DNA of 64,000 nucleotides from Pseudorasbora parva (Eukaryota; Chordata; Actinopteri; Cypriniformes; Gobionidae): assembly GCF_024679245.1 (NCBI RefSeq), contig NC_090185.1, forward strand, positions 27,778,926 to 27,842,925, given 5' to 3'. The position numbers and the translations under genes were made by a program. The notes below the pieces were generated by a model. The model made no database searches. It was not told the DNA's origin and saw only the letters and a list, made by a program, of their open reading frames with translations. This document shows positions 1 through 14,600 of this stretch, one piece after another; position 1 is the first letter of the stretch, and every line of letters begins with the position of its first letter.

Positions 1-1575
1 TCGCCAAGAAGACCCCTGGAAGTGCCCGATCGGGTCTGTGCTCTCTTTCCTCCAGGAAGGGTTGGTTCGAAGGCTGTCTCCATCCACCCTGAAGGTTTAT
101 GTGGCCGCTATTGCCGCCTACCATGACCTCTTGGACGGGAAAACAGTAAGTAAGCACGACCTGGTCATCAGGTTCCTGAGGGGTGCGAGGAGACTACATC
201 CTCCTCGTGCTCCTCTCGTACCCTCTTGGGACCTCTCAGTAGTTCTACGTGCTCTGCAGAGGGCCCCATTGAGCCTTTGCGTTCAGTAGATGTTAAGTTC
301 TTGTCTATGAAGACAGCGCTTCTTACCGCATTGGCCTCCATCAAGAGGGTAGGGGACCTGCAGGCATTTTCGGTTGACGAAGCGTGCCTGGAATTCGGGG
401 CGGCTGACTCTCACGTGATCCTGAGACCCCGGCCTGGATATGTGCCCAAGGTTCCCACCACTCCGTTCAGAGACCAGGTGGTGAACCTGCAAGCGCTGCC
501 TTTGGAGGAGGCAGACCCAGCCTTGGCATTGCTCTGTCCAGTACACGCCCTTCGCGCTTACGTAGACAGGACGCAGTGTTTCAGGACCTCAGACCAGCTC
601 TTTGTCTGTGATGGTGGGAAGCTGAAAAGGAAGGCTCTCTTAAAGCAAAGGCTGTCTCACTGGATAGTGGACACCATTGTTTTGGCTTACCAGCAGCAGG
701 GACGCCCATGTCCCCTTGGGGTCAGGGCCCATTCCACCCGGAGTGTGGCCTCCTCTTGGGCTTTAGCACATGGCGCTCCGCTGACAGACATCTGCAGAGC
801 TGCAGGCTGGGCGACACCAAACACATTCGCCAGGTTTTATAACCTCCGAGTGGAGCCTGTATCCGACTATGTACTCGCCTCTACAAGTGGCCGGTAATGG
901 ATTGGCTCAGGTGTCTTCGCTTGCTCGCCATTCCACTCCACAGACTGGATACGTGCGATATTCTTCTCAGGTGAGTTCCCCGAGAGCCCTGAGCTCCTCC
1001 AGCACTGACGACGCTGACGCCAGTAAGTCTGCCCTTAGCCCAGACACTCGTGTCCGGCCAGGTGCCCCATGTGCATGGTTCCCCTCCGGCGACCCCCACA
1101 TGTGTATTTCCACCGTAAGCCTCCCTGAGCTGGTGTATTCCCTTGGCAACCTTGCCACCCCCTGGGGTTAAAAATCCACCTGCGGCTGGTACCCCAGTGA
1201 TCTTCCGTATGCAGCCCCCCGGGGTCATACGTGTATTCCTAAGTCCTCCCTACGGGTAGGCATCTTGGCGCATATCTCCTCCTGGAATATGCCTCCCAGT
1301 GTACCTTGGTATTCCTGCGTTAAGTAGAGGCCTTTGACCGTCCTAACTGGCATCAGGGTTCTCACGCTTGCGCAGGGCACTGGAAGACAGCCGAGTGGCG
1401 TTATTGCATTGGGACCCCCATTCGTCAGTCACTGACGTTACGTCGGAGTGACTGAACGAAAGGGAACGTTTCGGTTACGTATGTAACCCTCGTTCCCTGA
1501 GGAGGGAACGGAGACGTAACGTCCCGCTGCCACTTCCGCTGTACCGCTGGAACGGCCGAGAGTCCATTACTGGTG
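1..1575 (+). mobile_element. 3' part of a DIRS-like tyrosine-recombinase retrotransposon
   Basis: The left edge of the window cuts into the element, so only its 3' portion is present. It contains the tyrosine recombinase reading frame (38-897, broken), then a non-coding tail. Around 1465-1530 lies a terminal-repeat-like block with a short hairpin: a CGTTCCC arm and a GGGAACG arm a few bases apart, beside GTTACGTATGTAACC. DIRS elements end in inverted or split repeats and integrate with a tyrosine recombinase instead of a DDE integrase, which fits the protein. No reverse transcriptase is visible because the 5' part lies outside the window. The exact right boundary is not certain; the base composition changes to AT-rich single-copy-like DNA near 1575-1600. 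Confidence 0.72.
38..897 (+). pseudogene. DIRS-type tyrosine recombinase, frameshifted
   Basis: Two overlapping frames together give one tyrosine recombinase C-terminal region. The first frame (38-289) carries the core-binding part, with SPSTLKVYVAAIAAYHD. The second (open from 226 to 897) carries the catalytic part: the first Arg in SIKRVGDLQAF, the HxxR box in HSTRSVASSWAL, and the likely nucleophile Tyr in FARFYNL. Reading passes from one frame to the other around 268-271, where one base appears to be missing in the segment encoding RAP-x-EPLR. The rest of the catalytic half has no stop, so the loss looks recent. Such enzymes insert the circular cDNA of DIRS elements. This copy cannot make the full protein without frameshifting. 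The N-terminus lies outside the window. Confidence 0.75.
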
Positions 1576-1579
1576 TATC

Positions 1580-2370
1580 TTGAGGCAGAACAATGGCACT
1601 GACATATTTAAAGATACATCAGTGCAAGTTTATTTTAGTTAAAGATGCAATGTGTAGTATCTTTTGCAGTAAAATATCCAAAAACCACTAGGCCAGTGTT
1701 ATATATTTTGTTCAGTTGCTTACTTACAATATCTCAAATGTTTCCAACTATTTGTAAATTGTGAGAAAATTGCTATTTTAACCAAGGAGCCGGGACGTCC
1801 GAAGGAGTCACCTGTCAATTACTTCATATCTGTGTTACCCTCGGTTTCCAGTTTTATTTGGCATAAGTGCTTTACTCTTAGCAGTGTGAACAAGTTTGCA
1901 CCACTTCATTAAAGTGGATCCATGACGGATTTTTTAAGAATAACAATGTTCTTCTTATATTAAGCATAAGGAGAGAAAAAAAGCTAAAACCTGTACTATA
2001 ATTTTCTTTGATTATGAAGACTATATGTCACTGTATATGACATCACTGTATCACTGATGTTGCTAGGTGACGATCTCACAATGACATCACTTCATCAGCT
2101 CTGATGGACAGAGGGACAGATGTGGAACATCAGATTCTGAGACAGATAGAAAGATGTTAAATACATTTACAACAATGTTTTTGTCATTGCATCTCTTACA
2201 GTAGATTATCTATTCATAATTCCCCACCTTCACTTATGTTTTCAGTTTGGTTTTGAGATTAGATGCATTCTGATGAAAAACCTGTTGAATCATAATTGAC
2301 ATTCTTAAAATCTTTATGAATTTAATTATATTCACTGTACATGATGCAGTTGTGAATCATTGGATGTTTA
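1580..2370. other. AT-rich intergenic or 3' region, no gene seen
   Basis: No supported coding exon was found. The stretch follows the transmembrane exon of the siglec-like gene on the minus strand, so any cytoplasmic exon and the 3' UTR of that gene should lie here. A segment at about 2035-2130, containing TGACATCA and TTGCTAGGTGACG, resembles the terminal exon of the FAM20-like gene near 8690-8780 (CTAGGCGACGG, TGACATCA). It could be a small duplicated scrap, but the match is short. Confidence 0.4.
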
Positions 2371-2375
2371 CTCAC

Positions 2376-6942
<4,567 letters not shown>

Positions 6943-7009
6943 GCTTGAACTTTGAAAATAATTTACTTGTTTGCCCAGAATGAAAAGGGGGAAAAAATAG
7001 TAGAGAGGC

Positions 7010-7275
7010 ATACATTTATTTCAAATCATATATCAACCCAATAACTCCTACATGAATTGTATTTTTTTTTTTCAGAAGACAGAACATGGTTAAAGAAATG
7101 TTAATGTAACAATTTTCTTTTCTAAAAATTAAATAAGATTTACATGTATACTTACATGTTACAGATTTCTCCAGCTATGAAGAAGTTCCAGTGCGGTCGC
7201 TAAAATGCTGTCAATGCACAAGGCAAACAGATGATCTTCGTTCCTTCCTTTTTCTGGAGAAAACCTCTACCGACA
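7010..7275. other. Region upstream of the signal-peptide exon
   Basis: No coding exon is seen. A minus-strand donor-like site (ACAT|GTAAGT) near 7155 could close a non-coding first exon of the siglec-like gene, but nothing else supports it. Confidence 0.3.
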
Positions 7276-8384
7276 TAAAGGGTTCACCCAAAAATAAAAT
7301 GTATGTCATTAATGACTCACCCTAATGTCGTTCCACACCCATAAGACCTTAGCCTAGAAATCTAGAAGCACCCTAGCGGCAGCAAATCTAATCTGCCACG
7401 AGTGTCGTCTAGCCACTATCAATACACTTCACAGCTGTAAAAACCAAACCCTGGTCAGGCCAATCCCATTGTGTATAGAGTCGTAGGGCGGGGCTTAACA
7501 TAATGACGGCCGAGTTGCACTTGCATGCTACTAGTAAACACAGAAACTGGTGAATGGCAGTATTTTGAATCAGCTTTGACCGCGACTCTGGAAGACTTGG
7601 AGTTAAGCTTTTCTCTGAGAAAAGAACAAAGAACGGCACCGAAGTCATTCTTAAGAAGGGAAGATGTGTTCTGAGTTTTGCCGACTGGATATGGCGAACA
7701 TTTAATCTGTCAACTAACGTTAGCTCCGCTTCACATTGCTCTGGTTGGTGTAGCGCTATCCTATAGCGTGCAGAGGGAGTTTGAAAGACAACCGTTTATC
7801 CCGCACCTCGGATTAAGCTGTCAAAGGTGAGTTTCCAGACCAAACATCTTGATGTGGGTCTGGCTTGTCAGGCTAGTAAGACCTCCATTCATCTTCGGAA
7901 CAGAGTTTAAGATATTTTATATTTAGTCTGAGAGCTTTTCTGTTCCTTCAATGAAAGTGTATGCACACTATACTGTCCATGTCCAGAAAGGTAATAAAAA
8001 CATAATCAAAGTCCATATGTGGCATCAGTTAGTTCATTAGAATTTCTTGAAGCATCGAAAATACATTTTGGTCCCAAAATAACAAAAACTACGACTTTAT
8101 TCAGCATTGTCTTTTCTTCCTGGTTTGTTTTCAATCCTCAAATAAAGATTTGAATGGTTATAAATCAGCGTATTGATTCATTGATGATGTTTTTATTCCC
8201 TTTCTGGACATGGACAGTATAGTGTGTATACACTTTTTTTGAAGGAACAGAAAAGCTCTCGGACTAAATATAAAATATCTTAAACTGTGTTTCGAACATG
8301 AACGGAGGTCTTACGGGTGTGGAACAACATTAGGGTGAGTCATTAATAACATAAATTTCATTTTTGGGTGAACTAACTCTTTAA
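7276..8384. repeat. Fold-back (long inverted repeat) element, copy 1
   Basis: The outer ends are inverted copies: GGGTTCACCCAAAAAT at about 7279 and ATTTTTGGGTGAACTAAC near 8362-8378. The inverted match continues inward through CACCCTAATGTCGTTCCACACC and its complement, and through segments around GCTTTTCTGTTCCTTCAATG and GGACATGGACAGTATAG. This is one of at least eight copies in the window of a family with TTCACCCAAAAATGAAAAT-like ends. The copy is split by a 527-bp insertion at 7350-7876. Confidence 0.75.
7350..7876. mobile_element. hAT-like non-autonomous element with 8-bp target duplication
   Basis: The insertion starts TAGCCTAGAAATC and ends TTGTCAGGCTAG. It is flanked on both sides by TAAGACCT (7342-7349 and 7877-7884), an 8-bp duplication as made by hAT transposases. 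The terminal inverted repeats are short and imperfect. No transposase frame is present. It interrupts the left arm of the fold-back element at 7276-8384, so it is the younger insertion. Confidence 0.7.
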
Positions 8385-8681
8385 GTTCAGATTCATGCTT
8401 TGCCTCTAAAACAATTCTCAATGGTCAAATGAAATTTACACTGATAATTGGATAATGTATTTATATATTTATTTAAATGATGTTATGCCAGCTAAAATGG
8501 CTTTGCTGAGAGTTTAGTAGTACTAATATAATATTTATGATTTATATTTTACATGCAAACAATTTGTCCTCTTGTCCCAGATGGTAATGATCCACTTTAT
8601 TTAACATTCATTTACAACCATATAAAGTGTAATTGATTGGTTATACAACACAACATAAATCTAAATAATATCACATCAAGC

Positions 8682-11600
8682 TCAAGGCCCAGTGATGTCA
8701 TCATATATGACATCACTGTGATGTTGATGCTGCTGCAGACAGTCCTGGATGGTTTGAATGACAGTTGCTAGGCGACGGTCAAGAGCGGAAAGATGCGGCT
8801 CAGTGAGGAGGGGTGCCACCGCTGCAAGAGGATCCTGAGACAAAGATCCGCGCATGACATCACTCAGCCGATACGGCGGGAGAGAGAGCAGACGTAAACG
8901 AAGCAACGTGGAGCGACGGACCCTGAGGAGAACAACGAGGAAATAAGAGGCAGTTACAAAGAAACAACACCCATGATTGTTACTTATGTAATGCTCTACC
9001 TGCAGCACTGCACAAGAGGAGCCAAAATAGAAGGTTCATCTTTGGAGTGACGTCCAAACCTACAAAACATACACATCAGTTACACAGAAGCATCACGCAC
9101 ATTCAAACTGAGGCAAACAAAACATCATCAGAAAACCTTGGACTCTTGGACTATTGATTTTGAATACTCACGCTCTCCCATTGTCTAAATGTATGAGAAA
9201 TGTGTCATTGCCAAACTTCTCAAATGTTTCATAGTGGTGCCGATCCATGTTACCTGAAGATGGTAGATGATAAGTATAAGGAAAACAAAGGGGAAAAAAA
9301 GAGAGGAAGATATATTGTATACCTGTATATTTTGTGGATCACAGAAGATTTTGACATCCAATAATTTTGGATGTCAAAATCTTCTGTGATCCACAAAATA
9401 TACAGGTTTGGAACAACATACTGACTCTACTGGCCTACCATATTGAACTATTATCATTATTCATTACTACCCACACCCTCACTAAGATAAGTCTCATGGT
9501 TGGGACCGATGGCACCTAGTCCTGTAGAATGCGGGCTTGTGCTAAAGAGGAAAGGACCTGCAGGATGGTGGGCATGTGCCTAATAAAGTACTTTATGTAA
9601 CTAATAAAGTAACTTGTAATCTTACTAATTTACTTATTAAAATTAAGTAATCTGGAGTAAGGAGTAATAAGTAATCAGATTACTTTTTCAAAGTAACTGT
9701 GGCAACACTGCACAGCAGGGAGCATGGACAAAATGTGAGGGTGAACTCGAGAAGAAGTTCTCCTGGACCGAGATCTGGCAGCCAGATCTCAAGCGGATCA
9801 AGTTCTTGGTCCGAGTGGTCTATGATGTCCTACCTAGCCCAGCAAATCTCCACATTTGGGGTAGGACAGACTCACCAGAAAGTCCTCTGGGCCCTGGAAG
9901 AGGTTCCCTAGAGCACAACAGTCCTAGGGGTTCAAGTGCTTAAGTGTATTGCAGAGTCCGTCTCCAAAGCTATGGCCAACAATAAGGATGGAGCTGGGAA
10001 CCCCAAGCATGCAGCTGGGGTCTTTCCCTTGACTTCGGATTGGGAGCTTCAAGTCGATCTGGGGAGGCAGCTCAAGTTCCCGGTCCACAACGTGGCAATT
10101 GGATTGAGGCCGGACTTGGTGATAACATCAGCCACTTTGAAGCAGGTGCTCTTGATAGAGCTTACAGTTCCCTGGGAGGACCACTTAGAGGAGGCAAATG
10201 AACGGAAGTGGTCCAAGAATCAGGAGCTGGTGGAGAAGTGCAGAAGGGCGGGCTGGAAGGCACGCTGTGAGCCCATCGAAGATGGGTGTAGGGGCTTTGC
10301 TGGTCGGTCACTGTGTAAGGTCTACACACTGCTTGGCATTCCTGGGGCTGCTAAGAGAAAAACCACCAAGTCCGCTATGGAGGCTGCAGAAAGGGCATCC
10401 AGATGGCTGTGGCTTAAAATAAGAAATCTGTGGGCCAGCCCAGTGCTACTGGGACACAAGTCAGGGTCTTAACAATCCTGGCTGGGTAAGGGCGTATGAT
10501 GTTGAAAGACTAGAAATGCCCATTGACCCCAGGAACATCACTAAAGATGTGTGCCAGTGCATCCTAGGATGAATCTTTGACAGTATATACAACAATACAT
10601 TACATATACCCTGGTACAGACATTCTACACCAAGGTATTTCAAAGAATGTCATGGTTCGAGTTCATATTATATTATACATAGAAAACCAGTTTTACAATG
10701 TTAATCCTTTGAGTCATCTGAACTGATCCATTACTTACTCATGAGAAAGTCCAGAATGCTCATGTCAATCAGATCCACCAATCGAGTGCCTCGGTCATAG
10801 GGAGGAGACTTTTTTACTGAGTCGCAGTAGTTGGTATCTGTCTCCCACCTGTTACAGAAATAATCATTGGTTAGCTACTGTGGTTTCCCAATTGTGAAAC
10901 ACACACTGTAAATGCGTATAAAAACACAACAAAGAAGACATTTTGAAAGTCAGTGGGGTCCAGAAAGAAACTTTTGATCCCATTGACTTTCACTGTATTA
11001 GGTGGAAAAATCCCCCAGAATTCCCAAATATCTTCTTTTGTGTTCACCAGACGAATCATATAGGTTTATAATGAGAGTGAGTAAATAATGACAAATTAAA
11101 TTTTTGGGGGTGAACTATCCCTTTAAATAACACAAACACACACTCCACCCACGTAGCCAGATTGCTTCGGCTGTAGGACCTCTTCCAGGGGCTCTTCCAC
11201 GAGCGTCGCTGTGCCAACGACGGGTCTGGCAGCATAGCAGCCAAAGAACCCTCAATCATGATGGGACGCCCACAGATAGCATGCTCCGTGGAGCAGTAAT
11301 AGGAACACTGGCCGTAAAAACACACATTCCCCACTGCAGAAAGAGAAAGACAAATGGTGACTTACAAATACACCACGTTTCATAAGAAGTGATGGAGGAA
11401 GATATGAGTCAAGTGGGACAAACCTGGAGAAGTGAAAAATGTTGTGACCAGTTTATGGTCAGTGGTGATGTCTTTGATCTCTTTTATTACATTAATAAGC
11501 CTCCCAACCGCCGGAGGCATCCTCCTGAAACCCAGTATCCTTATTGTGATGGAGAAAGAGTTCAGATGTAGAATTCAGAATGTGCAGTATAATGCCTACT

Positions 11601-14600
11601 ATAAAAAAACTATGTAAAACATGTAAAATAGCAGAAAATATTAGTTATGGGTTTCATATAGCTGTAATTGTATTGTCACATGATATTATTACAACTGTTG
11701 GGGGTAACACATTACAAGTAATGCAAATTACATAATCAGATTACTTTTTTTCAAGTAACTAGTAAAGTAACACTACTTTTACTTTTTATGCATTTCCTCA
11801 CAACCCTTATTATTACATGATTAACTTTTGATTACTGGATAAGTTTTTAAAAATATTATTTTATTCAGAGGGAATACAATTGGTTTAACTGATTCACTGA
11901 AAAGAACTGACTCATAAAAACAATTCACTTACAAATAAATGATATGGCCGTACATGTGCTATACAGTCTCGCTTACCTGTCCAGGTGGAAGGCTGCGATT
12001 TCAGCATTGTGCCTCTCGAAGTCAGAGAAATAATATAGATTCGCATTGGTCTCCTCGTGCCGTTCCTGTCTTCAGTTAAACGAGAATGATCTTGAATTGC
12101 ATTAACATATCTGAGCTGTTTTACTGTTACCTTACAATAACTAAGGGGTTGCTTGATAGAACAACAACTGCACAATTTTGCATTCCACTGTACGACATTG
12201 CCATTGTTTTTCATTGCATTTTCAGTGTTTAACTGTTGCACATGACCCAACGTTATAAAAATTTGCAGTTCAAGTTAAAAGTAGTACATATTTAAAAAAA
12301 AATGCATCTCTACATGAAAAGGGCCATGCCCAAACTGTTCTCACAAAGTTGGGAGCATTACATTGTCCAAAATGTCTTGGTATGCTAAACCATTAAGAGT
12401 TCCAACCGCTAGAACTAAGGGGCCAAGCCCAGTCCCTGAAAAAACAACCCCAGATTATAATCCCCTGTCTATCAAACATTACACTTGGTACAATGCACTC
12501 AGGCAAGTAATGTTCTCTTGGCAATTCAAGAGAACATTCGAATCAAGAGGTTCATCGAATTGCCAGACAGAGAAGTGTGATTCTTCACTCCAGAGAACAC
12601 ATATCCATTGCTCTAGAGTCCAGTGGTGGCGTGCCTTACACCACTGCACCTTTGCATTGCATTTGGTGATGTAAGGCTTGGATGAGCTGCTCGGCCATGG
12701 AAACCCATTCCATGAAGTTCCCTATGCACTGTTCTTGAGCTAATCTGAAGGCCACATGAACTTTGGAGATCTGTAGCTATTGACTCTATTGAAATTTGGT
12801 GACTTCTGCACACTGTGCACCTCAGCATGCGCTGACCCCGCTCTGTGATTTTACATGGCCTACCACTTTGAGGCTGAGTTGCTGTTGTTCCCAATTGCTA
12901 CCACTTTGTTATAATACCACTAACAGTTGACCATGGAATATTTAGTTGTGAGTAAATTTCACGAGTGGACTATCACGGTACCACACTTGAATTCACGGAG
13001 TTCCTGAGAGCGACCCACTCTTTAACAAATGTTTGTAGGAGTGTCTACATGCCTAGGTGCTTGATTGTATACACCTGTGGCCATGCAAGTGATTGGAACA
13101 CCTGAATTCAATTTGAAGGCCATCATGTGTCCCAATACTTTTGGCAATATAGTGTATCTGTCTAGCACGTGCTTATAAACAAAAATAATGTGCAAAAAGT
13201 GTAGTGGAATGCAAATACTGTACTTATGCATTCTGAATGAACAGCCCTTTAGTTCTTAGTGTAAAGTGATCTAAAGGTCTCTGGTTTAAATATGAATTTC
13301 TCACTCATTATAGCACTGAATGAAATGTCTCTATCAAACAGGCACTTAAACTACTCATATACATACATAAATAGACAAGTATAAGGATTTGTTGTACAAA
13401 GAAGCACATGCTTGGGTCTCACTTCATGGGTTTGAAGAGCGCCTGTCCATAATTAGGAAATGACATCACCAACTTCAGCTGCGTCCCACCTGATTTTTGC
13501 ACTGAAAAGTACCACAAAAACCTGCAACAATTACAACTGTAATTCTCACATTTGCAAACATTCGTTCTTATAATTTTGACTTTCAGTCTCATAGCTGCGA
13601 CCTCTCATTCATAAATTCAGTTCAACCAATGAATCTCTCTTTCCTGCGCATCTTACTTATTTTCATATAAACCTGGTCCAGTTCATTACTAAGCCAAGTG
13701 AATGTTCTTTAACCCACCTGTCTAGATCTTCTACCAAGCTTTTCCCTACTTTACCTCCCTAATCCCTGTAATTTTGATAATGTTTTAGCAGAAAACATCA
13801 TGTCATAAAATATAATGTGCTCAAATCTACAGGTCCTTCTCAAAAAATTAGCATATTGTGATAAAATTCATTATTTTCCATAATGTAATGATAAAAATGT
13901 AACTTTCATTTTGTATTCATTGCACACCAACTGAAATATTTCAGGTATTTTATTGTTTTAATACTGATGATTTTGGCATACAGCTCATGAAAACCCAAAA
14001 TTCCTATCATGCAAAATTTGCAAAATTCCTATCCTATGACATGCAAAATTTGCTTTCCCCCGAAAAAAGTACTTTGGACCACTGAGCAGCAGTCCAGTGC
14101 TGCTTCTCTGTAGCCCAAAAGTGGCTTGAGCTGGGGAATGCGGCCTCTGTAGCCCATTTCCTGCACACGCCTGTGCACGGTGGCTCAGGATGTTTCTACT
14201 CCAGACTCAGTTCACCGCTTCCGCAGGTCCCCCAAGGTCTGGAATCGGTCCTTCTCCACAATCTTCCTCAGGGTCCGGTCACCTCTTCTCGTTGTGCAGC
14301 GTTTTTTGCCACACTTTTTCCTTCCCACAGACTTCCCACTGAGGTGCCTTGATACAGCACTCTGGGAACAGCCTTTTCGTTCAGAAATTTCTTTCTGTGT
14401 CTTACCCTCTCACTTGAGGGTGTCAATGATGGCCTTCTGGACAGCAGTCAGGTCGGCAGTCTTACCCATGATTGCGGTTTTGAGTAATGAACCAGGCTGG
14501 GAGTTTTTAAAAGCCTCAGGAGTCTTTTGCAGGTGTTTAGAGTTAATTAGTTGATTCAGATGATTAGGTTAATAGCTCGTTTAGAGAACCTTTTCATGAT

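Noticed and set aside
881..1228. Minus-strand frames over the DIRS tail
   Set aside because: They are antisense to a retroelement and show no domain; probably chance in GC-rich DNA.
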